From NCBI GenBank assembly GCA_021789815.1, contig JAJYIZ010000007.1, positions 1-36,355 on the forward strand: 36,355 nucleotides of DNA. The letters run 5' to 3'. Shown piece by piece: positions 14,396 through 22,402 of this stretch (position 1 is the stretch's first letter; each line of letters starts with the position of its first letter). The notes under the pieces were generated by a model, which was not told the origin of the DNA, did not search any database, and saw only the letters and a program-made list of their open reading frames with translations. Source of the stretch: Microcaldota archaeon (lineage in GTDB: Archaea > Micrarchaeota > Micrarchaeia > Micrarchaeales > Micrarchaeaceae). The position numbers were made by a program, and so were the translations under genes.

Positions 14396-17217
14396 GCGAC
14401 CTCTATGCTCGGCCTCATGGGCAACGCCCTTGATGCACGCTGCGATTTTGATGCTGATTCTAGCTCTGCAGATACCTTTGCATCGAACTTCTTTGATATG
14501 TAATCCTTTGCCTGGTTGAACGCAGCAAGCATGGAATCCGCCTTTATCACCTTTGCCTCTTCAAGAGTCATAAGCTTGCTCGCGAACTGCGACAGGAACT
14601 TCGAAACCTTCTCCTTCTCGTCGCCGCCCTTCCATTGCGAGATTACGTTTGATATGCTCTTCTGCTTTGCCAAAGCGTTGTACGCCTCTGTTTTCCAGTC
14701 ATCGGCTACGATTATCTTTATGGAACCCAATCTCTTTCCCTTGTTAGCAGGCATCTTTGCTGTCAGTTCTACAATGTTTGTTATGTCATCTATGGTATTC
14801 ATTATCGCCTGCTCTGTGGATTCAGCCTCTTCGCTTATCATGCTCTCGTCGCAGGTCGGCCACTTCTCCTTTGCCACAAGTGTGCTCTTCCCCAGCATCT
14901 GCCATAGCTCTTCGGCAACGTGCGGCATAACAGGAGCAAGCATCAGTGTCACCTTCTCTATAGTGTCGCGCACGACTATCTCATTGTTTCCTCCTCTTTC
15001 AAAGTACCACTTTAGCTCTGCGATTGTATCGTAGTATACCTTGTTGTAAGCGCTCCTGAATGATATCTGATCCATTGCTGCGGTCGCATTCTTTATCTTT
15101 GAATTTAGTTTTGAGTACAGCCAGTAATCTATGTGGGCAAGCTCGGCTGCGCTCATCTCGTCTAATCTCGCTATTGTATCGACAAGGAACTCATTCTTCT
15201 GCTTGACGCTGCTTATTGTTGATTCCTCGAAGTTCGTCTCTGTGTCGAGGTCGGCAGTAGCGATGCTCGAAAACCTTACTGGGTCGGCTCCGTATTTTGT
15301 AATGAGCCCCCTGACAGGCATGGTATTCCCTATGCTCTTGCTCATCTTCTGCCCTTCGTAAAGAAGCAGTCCGTTTGGCACTATCTGCTTTGGATGATAT
15401 TTGCCATCTAGAATAGCCACGTGGTTGAATATGTACATTATGAAGTGGTTGTTTATCAGGTCAGAGCCGGAATGGTTCGATGTGTTCTTGTACCAGTACT
15501 CAAAGGACTCCTTGCATTTCTGTATCACGGTCTGGTCTATCCCTGTGAGGCTTGCCGCCTTTGCAGGATCGCCTTTGGCGCATACCACATAATCGAAGAA
15601 CTCTGGTTTCAGTTGCTCTGCATTGACCTTGTTGTCATTGAGTATGTTGACAAATGTGTAGAATACCATGTATATTGTGGAGTCGGAGAGCGATTCTATT
15701 ATGTGCGATGGATTCAAAGGAAACGGCGTTCCGAGTCCGTGGGCCCGTTCAGCAGCCCGTAGGTCAAGCCACTCTACCAGGTATTCGAATGTCGGTCTTA
15801 GCTTATCTGGGAGTATCTTGATATTCGGGAGTGCACTCCTGACCTGCTCCTTCCACTTCTTATCACCGTAGTTTATGAACCATTGATCTGAAACGACCTT
15901 CACAACAACGCGCGTGCCGTCTCTGCAGTAAACCGGCTCTTCGTTAGCCAGTATGTATATCTCAATCGCATCATTGCTCCCTATCAGGTCATTTTTTATC
16001 AGGTCTCTTGCTTCGGATTCCGGCCTTCCTGAGTATTTTCCGGTTATCATAACTCCGTAGTGCGATTCATCCTTGTATATTTCCTTTGTTGCCCGTTCAA
16101 GTTCATCATCCATAATGCTTAAACCGGCATTAATCAATTTCAAGTATCCGAGAGCTGGCACTTCTGGGTGCTTTATTGTGCCTCCTTTTATCTCTATTAC
16201 CTTCTTGTATTCCAACTGTGGAAGGGGATAGCCACTTTCCTTCAACCTTTCAAGAGCAACATAGTCGAATGGCGCGTGTGCTGGCACGCTCATCACTACG
16301 CCTGTGCCCACATCAAGCTTGATGAAGAATCCTGGAAGAACCGGTACCTCCTCTTTTGTAAGAGGGTTTATCGCCTTCTTCTTTAGAAGTTCCTTTCCTT
16401 CTATCTCTCCTTTTACGTTTATCTTGAATTGGTTGCTTAGGACGGCTACAGCCTCTTTTGAGATGTAGTATTGTATACCAGATATCTCTGCTATAGAATA
16501 GGTAGCGTTATCGTTTACGAAAATGTTTGTCACGCCATATATTGTTTCGGGCCTGTAGGTCCCGCACGGGAAGTATATGTCTGCGCTTGGATCTTTGAAT
16601 TTTATTACGGTCATCTCTTCTATCTTTGGCTGGATTCCGCCCTTTGTGTCGTGGCCGCCCACAGCGCTGTTGTCAGATGTGCACCATCCCACAGGGTGGG
16701 TTCCCTGGGTTAGGAAACCTAGCTGCTTCAGTTTTGAGAATTGCCATTCTATGAACTTGCTGAAGTTGGGGTCTATTGTAGTGAATTTCCTGCGCCAGTC
16801 TATTCCTAGGCCTGCTTCGATCATTCCCGCTTCTGTGTCTGCAGCAAAGTAGTTTGCCAGGTATAGAGGATCAGCCATTTTTGATATTTCTGCGTCGGGC
16901 ACCATGTACACATTCTTGAAATCGTCAATCAACTCTGGGTCTTTGGCGGCAAGCCGCTTCGCCATGGCCAATATTGGTATGCCTGAGTAGTGGAACCCGT
17001 TTGGGAGAAGCACATTGTAGCCCCTCATGCGCATGTATCTCGCGTACGAGTCTGTCAGGCTGTATGTCTTCATATGGCCAGCATGCATGGGCGAATTGAC
17101 ATACGCAAACGCGTAGGTTATGAGCATTCCTTCCTTGTCGTTCGGCTCCGCTTCGAATACCCTAGCTTCACGCCAGGCCTTCTGCCATTTCTTCTCTATT
17201 GCTGTGTAATCCAACAT
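14386..17217 (-). CDS. leuS: Leucyl-tRNA synthetase (archaeal/eukaryal type)
   Basis: 943 aa, the expected length. The HIGH motif reads HAGH (residues 45-48) in NSPMHAGHMKTYSLTDSYARY, and KMSKS is intact in GQKMSKSIGN. The editing domain contains CGTYRPETIYGVTN, the archaeal form of the TRPET segment. A long C-terminal anticodon/tRNA-binding extension is present. It charges tRNA-Leu; a tRNA-Leu(GAG) gene is 5 kb downstream. The gene is divergent from the prepilin peptidase across a 77-bp spacer with a palindromic TATA element, and leads a minus-strand run continuing through HAD, TRAM, valS, uS15 and eS1. Confidence 0.96.
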   Translation of the reverse strand: MLDYTAIEKKWQKAWREARVFEAEPNDKEGMLITYAFAYVNSPMHAGHMKTYSLTDSYARYMRMRGYNVLLPNGFHYSGIPILAMAKRLAAKDPELIDDFKNVYMVPDAEISKMADPLYLANYFAADTEAGMIEAGLGIDWRRKFTTIDPNFSKFIEWQFSKLKQLGFLTQGTHPVGWCTSDNSAVGGHDTKGGIQPKIEEMTVIKFKDPSADIYFPCGTYRPETIYGVTNIFVNDNATYSIAEISGIQYYISKEAVAVLSNQFKINVKGEIEGKELLKKKAINPLTKEEVPVLPGFFIKLDVGTGVVMSVPAHAPFDYVALERLKESGYPLPQLEYKKVIEIKGGTIKHPEVPALGYLKLINAGLSIMDDELERATKEIYKDESHYGVMITGKYSGRPESEARDLIKNDLIGSNDAIEIYILANEEPVYCRDGTRVVVKVVSDQWFINYGDKKWKEQVRSALPNIKILPDKLRPTFEYLVEWLDLRAAERAHGLGTPFPLNPSHIIESLSDSTIYMVFYTFVNILNDNKVNAEQLKPEFFDYVVCAKGDPAKAASLTGIDQTVIQKCKESFEYWYKNTSNHSGSDLINNHFIMYIFNHVAILDGKYHPKQIVPNGLLLYEGQKMSKSIGNTMPVRGLITKYGADPVRFSSIATADLDTETNFEESTISSVKQKNEFLVDTIARLDEMSAAELAHIDYWLYSKLNSKIKNATAAMDQISFRSAYNKVYYDTIAELKWYFERGGNNEIVVRDTIEKVTLMLAPVMPHVAEELWQMLGKSTLVAKEKWPTCDESMISEEAESTEQAIMNTIDDITNIVELTAKMPANKGKRLGSIKIIVADDWKTEAYNALAKQKSISNVISQWKGGDEKEKVSKFLSQFASKLMTLEEAKVIKADSMLAAFNQAKDYISKKFDAKVSAELESASKSQRASRALPMRPSIEVAWE

Positions 17218-17260
17218 GTCCCTACCGGTAATCAGCGCAGATACTCAATTAATGACACAA

Positions 17261-17272
17261 AGATATATATCT
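17261..17272. promoter_or_regulatory. Palindromic TATA element between leuS and prepilin peptidase
   Basis: AGATATATATCT is a perfect 12-bp palindrome. Its centre is ~29 bases from the prepilin peptidase ATG (nearly leaderless transcript) and ~50 bases from the leuS ATG. It is the only strong TATA-like sequence in the spacer, so it may serve both directions. Confidence 0.55.
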
Positions 17273-17294
17273 TGTTTCTGGCATTGTTGACTTC

Positions 17295-18173
17295 ATGGAG
17301 CTCTTATTTGTCAGGATAGCCAGCCTTATAGCGATATCACTTTTGTACATGCTATTTGACCTGTTCAACAAAAGAAACATACCGAGCATTTTGGCTTATG
17401 GCGGTTTGGCATATGGGCTGCTGCTCACTCTGCTCTATCTGAATGCTACTTCGATAATAATGAGTTTCGGCATAGCCGCGGCGGTGCTTGCGATAGGCTA
17501 TGGAATCTACAGGGCAGGAATGCTGGGTGCCGGTGACGTGTTCGAGTTCGCAACTCTTTCCCTTGTGCTTCCATTTCAAAGTGTGCCTCTGATAATCCAC
17601 AATTTCCAGTTCGGGCTGCCTTTCATAATCTCCCTGTTTTTGGGAAGCGGGATAGCTGCACTAATCATGGTGCCGTTATACTACATACCGCGCGCGCGCA
17701 GTGCCATGAAAAAACCAATAGGCAGGGCTATAGGCAGGCCGCAACTATTTAAGGCTGCACTGGTCGGTACGGTGTATATTCTCTTCCTTGGCTTTTTGAT
17801 TATAGTATTGGGGACAAAATTGGGCGGAGTAATTCTAATGGCGATAGTCGCGGTTGGTTCTTTCTCGGTTATACTATTCGAGGTTCCGATAACAAATTCG
17901 ATGGCGAAGCGTATCTCTTACAAAGGTTTTGAAGAAGGTGATATGGTGGCGCTGAATCTGATGGAGAAAAGCGAGATAAATAGGATTAAAAGGCATGTGC
18001 ACTCCTTCAATAGGCTTATAACAAAAAGAATGATCAAGGAGATGAAGGATAAAGGCGCGAGATACAGGATACCGGTATACAAGAACGCCATTCCGCTGGC
18101 TGCTCCGATTTTTATCGGTACATTATTGTCGATTCTTTTCGGGAATCTGATACTGCTGCTTCTGCCTTTCTAG
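17295..18173 (+). CDS. Type IV prepilin/preflagellin peptidase (GxGD family, PibD/FlaK-like)
   Basis: 292 aa polytopic membrane aspartyl protease. The two catalytic Asp are D22 in MLFDLFNKRNIP and D81 in LGAGDVFEFATL (the GxGD motif). Several TM helices follow, a basic cytoplasmic region (residues ~200-255, including SYKGFEEGDMVALNL) and a final C-terminal TM. Such enzymes cut class III signal peptides just before the hydrophobic helix of pilins and archaellins. Its convergent neighbour is a class III pilin-like protein, and a second lies at 1434-1916, so these are likely substrates. Confidence 0.9.
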   Translation: MELLFVRIASLIAISLLYMLFDLFNKRNIPSILAYGGLAYGLLLTLLYLNATSIIMSFGIAAAVLAIGYGIYRAGMLGAGDVFEFATLSLVLPFQSVPLIIHNFQFGLPFIISLFLGSGIAALIMVPLYYIPRARSAMKKPIGRAIGRPQLFKAALVGTVYILFLGFLIIVLGTKLGGVILMAIVAVGSFSVILFEVPITNSMAKRISYKGFEEGDMVALNLMEKSEINRIKRHVHSFNRLITKRMIKEMKDKGARYRIPVYKNAIPLAAPIFIGTLLSILFGNLILLLLPF

Positions 18174-18182
18174 CCATACGTC

Positions 18183-19145
18183 CTAAGTAGTACACCCATA
18201 TTTTAATGTGCCACAACTTAGTTCATTTGGACAGCTGGGTGGACAAACGCAAAAGTAGTGAAGGTTGTAACACACACCACAACTACAGGCAGGTAGAGAG
18301 GTTGTGCTCGTCGTTGTTGTAGTGGTTGTAGATGTAGGTGGCGGGGTGTAAGTGAAGGTTATGGTATTTGATGCAGATACACCAAATGAGCTAGCAGTGA
18401 CCGTTACAGTTATGGGCGCATTGCTCTTTATTGTTGAATAGGCTATGCCGCTTGGGTTTGTGGTAGCGTACTGTGGATAGAGTAATGGTGTGGAAGAGCT
18501 CTCGGTGAAATTTACTGGGGCGCCTGCTATGTTTGTGCTAAGAAACGTGACTGCCGCGCTCAAGGTCACTGGCACATTTGTTGCAGCACTGGATGCGACG
18601 CTGAGTGCTACAACGACGTTTGAGGAGCTTGCTGCTTTCTGCGCGTGCGCTCCGAATGTCCCTACAAAGGTCTGTGTTATTGGTGATGAACACGATGTTA
18701 TTGAGGTAAGATTTGCACCAAGCCCGCAGTATGAGGCATTGAGATAGATTTTGCCCGATATGTACTGGTTCAGGCTTATGCTGTTGGCCACTGTAAGCTG
18801 GCAGAACAGGCTACCTCCGGAAGGAACAAAACCAGGAGAGCACGCCACCTTTGACGTATTTGTACCGTTAACGTTTGCAAAGAGGTACGGGGCCTGAATT
18901 GGATACTGCTGTGAATTTGTTAACAGAAGCGTGAGTATTCCCGCATGCGTAATCGAGTTCGGACCAAGAGTTATGTCTTGGCAGGTTACAAAGAATGTAA
19001 ACGAGCATGAGTTTCCTGCTATCAGTGTTGGCTGTATTACATAGAAATAGAGGAGTGCTATAGCGAGGGCTAAGATTAGTATGGCCCACCCATAGACTGT
19101 CAGATACTCTAATGCTGCTTGAGCCCTAGCTTGCTGCAATTGCAT
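18183..19145 (-). CDS. Large pilin-like surface protein with Ig-like domain and Cys-rich tail
   Basis: 320 aa. Class III signal: ARAQAALEYL followed by a hydrophobic helix, expected cut after RA. Residues ~40-165 are a Ser/Thr/Asn-rich domain with six Cys and an arrangement like the smaller pilin (CSxT, then PSGG...CQL). Residues ~175-270 look like a bacterial Ig-like (Big) repeat: VALSVASSAATNVPVTLSAAV, NPSGIAYSTIKS, then TVTASSFGVSASNTITFTYT. A Thr-rich linker (~275-288) leads to a ~35-residue tail with eight Cys. Several NxS/T sequons are present. Likely a membrane-anchored or fibre-forming extracellular protein; the Cys-rich tail could be a disulfide knot. Confidence 0.8.
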   Translation of the reverse strand: MQLQQARAQAALEYLTVYGWAILILALAIALLYFYVIQPTLIAGNSCSFTFFVTCQDITLGPNSITHAGILTLLLTNSQQYPIQAPYLFANVNGTNTSKVACSPGFVPSGGSLFCQLTVANSISLNQYISGKIYLNASYCGLGANLTSITSCSSPITQTFVGTFGAHAQKAASSSNVVVALSVASSAATNVPVTLSAAVTFLSTNIAGAPVNFTESSSTPLLYPQYATTNPSGIAYSTIKSNAPITVTVTASSFGVSASNTITFTYTPPPTSTTTTTTTSTTSLPACSCGVCYNLHYFCVCPPSCPNELSCGTLKYGCTT

Positions 19146-19193
19146 TAAACCAACTATATTAAAGGATGAATGCCCGTTTATTTAAAGCTTGAC

Positions 19194-19197
19194 GTGA
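19194..19197 (+). promoter_or_regulatory. Ribosome-binding signal that decides the UbiA start
   Basis: GTGA lies five bases upstream of ATG 19203 and resembles the GTGAT signal used throughout the window. This supports ATG 19203 over the ATG at 19170, which would place a TTTATTTAAA TATA-like element inside the coding region. Confidence 0.5.
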
Positions 19198-19202
19198 GTC
19201 GG

Positions 19203-20072
19203 ATGAGCAAGATCGGAGCATTCTTCAGGCTGACAAGGGTAGAGCATAACCTGTTGCTAATCGTCGCTGTGCTGGTCGGAGAGCTGATAGCTGGAGGCCT
19301 TCCTGTTTTGCCCGTTTTGATCCTCAGCCTTGCAGCACCTGTCTTCATAAGCATGTCATCCTTCGCCATAAACGATTATTTTGATGTTGAATCCGACAGG
19401 GCAAACAAGAGAAGGGACAGGCCGATAGTCAGCGGTGAGATCAGCAAGAATGGCGCACTCGGGATATCTGTTGCATGCATGATAATAGGGATCGGGGCTG
19501 CACTATTCATCAACGTTTATGCTCTGGCCATTGCACTCATCTTTGGGGCCTTAGCAATTCTATACAGCTACAGGCTCAAGGATGTGCTGCTGCTCGGAAA
19601 TGTCTACATAGCCTTCACCTATGGTATAGCTTTCGTCTTCGGCAACCTCGTTGTTACGAAAGTCCTGCTTCCTGGGATAATAGCGATATTCTTCATGACC
19701 TTCCTTGCGGGCCTTGCAAGGGAGATACACGGAATGATAAGGGACTATCGCGGCGACGTTAGGGGGCGCAGGACAAGAAATCTTGTTCATTACACAGGCA
19801 AAAAAAGATCCGCACAGATCGCTTTCATCCTTTATCTGGAATCTGTGCTTATAACCATCTTCATGTTCTTCTTCATTCAGCCCTTCAGATTCAATGCGTA
19901 TTTTGCATTGCCAGTTGCGGTAGGCGACATCCTGGCTATCTACGTTGCTGTTGTATGCGTATTGAGGAGCGATACTGGAACATTCAATTTTACAAGAAAC
20001 CTTACGCTCCTGGGCATGGGAATAACAACTGTGGGCTACCTTCTTGCTCCGCTTCTCTTTCTTGCTGTATAA
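19203..20072 (+). CDS. UbiA-family prenyltransferase, probably digeranylgeranylglyceryl phosphate synthase
   Basis: About 289 aa, polytopic. The first Asp-rich motif is NDYFDVESD (residues 57-65) followed by KRRDRPIVSGEIS; the second is the region REIHGMIRDYRGD. These bind the prenyl diphosphate through Mg2+. In archaea this group transfers the second geranylgeranyl group to geranylgeranylglyceryl phosphate in ether lipid synthesis; heme O or quinone roles are less likely in such a genome. The start at 19203 gives MSKIGAFFRLTRVEH, typical of the family; 19170 is an in-frame alternative. It converges with uS2 with zero bases between. Confidence 0.88.
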   Translation: MSKIGAFFRLTRVEHNLLLIVAVLVGELIAGGLPVLPVLILSLAAPVFISMSSFAINDYFDVESDRANKRRDRPIVSGEISKNGALGISVACMIIGIGAALFINVYALAIALIFGALAILYSYRLKDVLLLGNVYIAFTYGIAFVFGNLVVTKVLLPGIIAIFFMTFLAGLAREIHGMIRDYRGDVRGRRTRNLVHYTGKKRSAQIAFILYLESVLITIFMFFFIQPFRFNAYFALPVAVGDILAIYVAVVCVLRSDTGTFNFTRNLTLLGMGITTVGYLLAPLLFLAV

Positions 20073-20708
20073 TCAGTTTACTGCCTCTTGCTTGAGCTGC
20101 TTTGCCTCTATCTTTGCTTCAAACTCATCCATCTTGTGGGTGAACTCCTGGTCGCTCTTTATGTCGCCGCGTGCCTTGAGCACTTCCCGTGCAAGAAGGT
20201 AATACAGGAATGCCAAGGATTTCCTGCCCCTGTTGTTGCACGGTATTACTACGTCTATGAACTTCGTTGAATTGTCGGTGTCGCTCAGTGCAACAATCGG
20301 CATGTTGACCTTGCTCGCCTCGTTGACAGCCTGCTTTTCGTTCCTCGAATCACTTATCACTATCAACTTTGGTTCCATATAGTCGTTCCTGTTCGGGTTT
20401 GTGAAGACGCCCGGTGTGACCCTTCCCTTCATGAACTTTGCCCCGATGAGCTCTGCGAATTTCTCTGCAGCGACTATTGCGTATATTCTGGAAGCTGTCA
20501 CAACGACATCCTTGGCGTTGTATGACGCGATCAGCTTTGCAGCGGTGCGTATTCTAGTGTCTATGGTCTTGAGATCCAATAGATATAACCCATCTTCTCT
20601 TACTCTATAGACGAACTTCTTCATCCCAGGGCTACGCATCTTTGTAGCGATGTGTATTCCTGCCTCTAGATAATCGTTCTGGTTTGCCAAGAGTTGTTCT
20701 TCTTCCAT
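20073..20708 (-). CDS. rps2: Small ribosomal subunit protein uS2
   Basis: 211 aa. Contains YLEAGIHIATKM near the start, the core VVTASRIYAIVAAEKFAE, KGRVTPGVFTNP, EPKLIVISDSRNEKQAVNEA and IPCNNRGRKSLAFLYYLLARE. It is a 30S protein at the platform. It is the last gene of the rpoD operon. The ATG is separated from the 3' end of tRNA-Pro by only 10 nt (ctgtgattca), so cutting out the tRNA gives an mRNA with a 10-nt leader bearing TGAT. Confidence 0.95.
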   Translation of the reverse strand: MEEEQLLANQNDYLEAGIHIATKMRSPGMKKFVYRVREDGLYLLDLKTIDTRIRTAAKLIASYNAKDVVVTASRIYAIVAAEKFAELIGAKFMKGRVTPGVFTNPNRNDYMEPKLIVISDSRNEKQAVNEASKVNMPIVALSDTDNSTKFIDVVIPCNNRGRKSLAFLYYLLAREVLKARGDIKSDQEFTHKMDEFEAKIEAKQLKQEAVN

Positions 20709-20718
20709 TGAATCACAG
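20709..20718 (-). promoter_or_regulatory. 10-nt leader and ribosome-binding site of uS2 after tRNA-Pro
   Basis: The ten bases between the tRNA discriminator A and the uS2 ATG are CTGTGATTCA, with TGAT three bases before the ATG. Nearly the same leader follows tRNA-Leu before eL18. Confidence 0.65.
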
Positions 20719-20807
20719 TGGGGCCGCCGAGATTTTCAGATATTATCTTTTGAACTCGGGTCGCCACCACCCCAAGGTGGAAGCCTACCAAGCTAGCAGA
20801 CGGCCCC
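20719..20807 (-). tRNA. tRNA-Pro (GGG) with a 16-nt insertion (intron) in the T-loop
   Basis: The 7-bp acceptor stem GGGGCCG/CGGCCCC pairs fully, with discriminator A. The anticodon stem is CCACC/GGTGG around the loop TTGGGGT, giving anticodon GGG (Pro). The T-stem CCGAG/CTCGG is intact, but the loop is 23 nt instead of 7. Removing 16 nt restores TTCAAAT. The inserted sequence contains AGAT-AAT-ATCT, able to form a small hairpin, at about 20733-20751. AAA on both sides makes the exact cut ambiguous by 3 nt. No CCA is encoded. Length is 89 nt, or 73 nt after removal. It is cotranscribed between rpoN and uS2. Confidence 0.88.
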
Positions 20808-20844
20808 CAAACTTCTTTGTATCATTCGCTTATATTCCTTATCA

Positions 20845-21045
20845 TTATTTCTTTCCTATCTTTATGAACTCATCTATGAGTTCTACGTTGCTTATGAACA
20901 TGCGCCTGCAGCAATATCTCTTGACACCGAGGTCATCGAGCACGGCTCCCGCATCCTCGTGCTCCTTATTAACACGTCTATCGTACTCCTCCCATTTGTC
21001 CGCGACCACTGCGCCGCAACTGAAGCATCTTACAGGCATCATCAT
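20845..21045 (-). CDS. rpoN: DNA-directed RNA polymerase subunit N (Rpb10)
   Basis: About 66 aa. The zinc-binding pattern CFSCG near the N-terminus and the paired CC in RYCCRRM is the RpoN signature. It stabilises the RpoD-RpoL platform of RNAP. Three consecutive ATG codons (21045, 21042, 21039) precede PVRCFSCG; any could initiate. The uS9 stop TGA is four bases before the first (TGATaacATG). The longer frame starting at 21129 would overlap uS9 and is not used. Confidence 0.95.
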   Translation of the reverse strand: MMMPVRCFSCGAVVADKWEEYDRRVNKEHEDAGAVLDDLGVKRYCCRRMFISNVELIDEFIKIGKK

Positions 21046-21049
21046 GTTA

Positions 21050-21586
21050 TCATCTATACGAGGTCTGGAACCTTGCCCTTGCCTTAGGTCCCCTGAACTT
21101 CTTTGGTTCAACCCTTCTGTAATCATCAACCAGCAATGATCTGTCGTATCTCATGTATTCCTTTCTTATTGTATCTGTATCAGCGAATTTTGAAATAGCT
21201 TTTGCTATGGCGCTCCTGAGCGCCTGGGCCTGCCCGCTCGATCCACCGCCATGGAGCCCTATCTTCATCTCCATCCTGCCGGCGAGTTCCTTCGTTATGC
21301 TCGACAGGTTTATCGGCTCTTCAGCAACGCTCTTGTAGATCTCGTTCTCCATTGCGTTTATGTCATGCCCATTGATGAATATCCGGCCATTGCCTTGCTT
21401 CGCGGATGCCCTGGCGACCGCCTCTTTTCGCTTGCTCTTCACGTTTATTATCTTCTCTGCTTTCTTCGCGCTCCTCCTTCTAGGGGTGGCCTTCTTTACC
21501 TTTGTGGCTTTTTGCGCTTCCTGGGGCTGCATCTGCGCTGCGTTCTCCGGCGCAACCATCTGCATCATCTCCTGTTGTTCTGCCAT
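21050..21586 (-). CDS. rps9: Small ribosomal subunit protein uS9
   Basis: 178 aa. The conserved part begins near residue 48 ([28 protein letters not shown]) and ends with the [19 protein letters not shown] and [17 protein letters not shown] tail, whose basic end reaches the P-site tRNA. There is an unusual ~45-residue N-terminal extension, first Met/Gln-rich then basic ([15 protein letters not shown]), not found in most archaeal uS9. Expression is coupled to uL13 (TGA-acga-ATG). Confidence 0.95.
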   Translation of the reverse strand: MAEQQEMMQMVAPENAAQMQPQEAQKATKVKKATPRRRSAKKAEKIINVKSKRKEAVARASAKQGNGRIFINGHDINAMENEIYKSVAEEPINLSSITKELAGRMEMKIGLHGGGSSGQAQALRSAIAKAISKFADTDTIRKEYMRYDRSLLVDDYRRVEPKKFRGPKARARFQTSYR

Positions 21587-21590
21587 TCGT

Positions 21591-22037
21591 TCACTTGCTT
21601 CTCTCGTATCCTAACAATCTTGATAGTTCTGCTATTGTTACGTATCCCACATATAAATCCTTTGGGCTCTTTGATTCTATCTCAATGGGCTTTGCCTTTG
21701 AGAACTCTTCTGGGACGCCCATATAGACCTTTAATCGTCTGTAAGCGTCCTTGCCCCTTGGCATCCTGTAAGGGAGCATTCCTCTTACTATCCTCTTTAC
21801 AAGGAAGTCTGGCCTTCTAGACCAATATGGAGAATGTTCTGGGTTGGCCTTCTCCTTTAGGTCAACCCTAGTCTTGTACCTTTGCAGTATCATCTTCTTG
21901 TCCCCGCTTATTATCGCCTTTTCCGAGTTGACTATAACTGCCGTGCTTCCAGATAGAAGGCTCTTCGCTACAACGCTGGCGAGCCTACCAAGGACTTTGC
22001 CGTTAGCGTCGTAAACTATTGTCTTCTCTGCCTGCAT
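21591..22037 (-). CDS. rpl13: Large ribosomal subunit protein uL13
   Basis: 148 aa. Contains YDANGKVLGRLASVVAKSLL, the NSEKAIISGDK segment and KRIVRGMLPYRMPRGKDAYRRLKVYMG, all conserved in uL13. A 50S protein that assembles early. ATG follows the eL18 stop by four bases, with TGAT formed by the stop (TGATagaATG). Confidence 0.96.
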   Translation of the reverse strand: MQAEKTIVYDANGKVLGRLASVVAKSLLSGSTAVIVNSEKAIISGDKKMILQRYKTRVDLKEKANPEHSPYWSRRPDFLVKRIVRGMLPYRMPRGKDAYRRLKVYMGVPEEFSKAKPIEIESKSPKDLYVGYVTIAELSRLLGYERSK

Positions 22038-22041
22038 TCTA

Positions 22042-22392
22042 TCACTTTATTATGCTGATTCTTTTCTGCCCGATCATCTCCCTTATGTCAAGCATTCTGC
22101 AACCCGCGCTTGCCAGCAGGTCCGCTGCCTTCTTTGAATATTCCAGAGCGGCAATGTTGATCTTGTGATCCATCATGCCAACCGATAGCACCTTGCCAGG
22201 CACGACTATGTTGTCGCCTTCTTTTGAATATTTGTTTATTTTATAGAGGTTTACGCTCGTCCTTCTTCGTGCAGGAACAGCGAGCAGTGTATGGACTCTC
22301 TTCCAGAGCTTTGGTGATTTGTCTGAAGTAGAAGCACTGCTAAGCAGGTCGAGCCATTCCTTTACATCGTTTCTTTCTACGTTTATCTTCAT
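22042..22392 (-). CDS. rpl18e: Large ribosomal subunit protein eL18
   Basis: 116 aa from ATG 22392 (MKINVERNDVKEWLDLL). The core SPKLWKRVHTLLAVPARRRTSVNLYKINKY and NIVVPGKVLSVGMMDHKINIAALEYS is typical. The longer frame from 22431 would run into the tRNA gene and is rejected. The ATG is 10 nt from the tRNA-Leu 3' end; the leader carries TGAT three bases before the ATG. Confidence 0.95.
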   Translation of the reverse strand: MKINVERNDVKEWLDLLSSASTSDKSPKLWKRVHTLLAVPARRRTSVNLYKINKYSKEGDNIVVPGKVLSVGMMDHKINIAALEYSKKAADLLASAGCRMLDIREMIGQKRISIIK

Positions 22393-22402
22393 GCAATCAC
22401 AT
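22393..22402 (-). promoter_or_regulatory. 10-nt leader and ribosome-binding site of eL18 after tRNA-Leu
   Basis: The ten bases between the tRNA discriminator A and the eL18 ATG are ATGTGATTGC, with TGAT three bases before the ATG. Length and core match the leader between tRNA-Pro and uS2. Confidence 0.65.

Noticed and set aside
20719-20807. tRNA-Pro as a pseudogene
   Set aside because: All stems pair, discriminator and anticodon are normal and it is held in a ribosomal operon; a removable insert is more likely.
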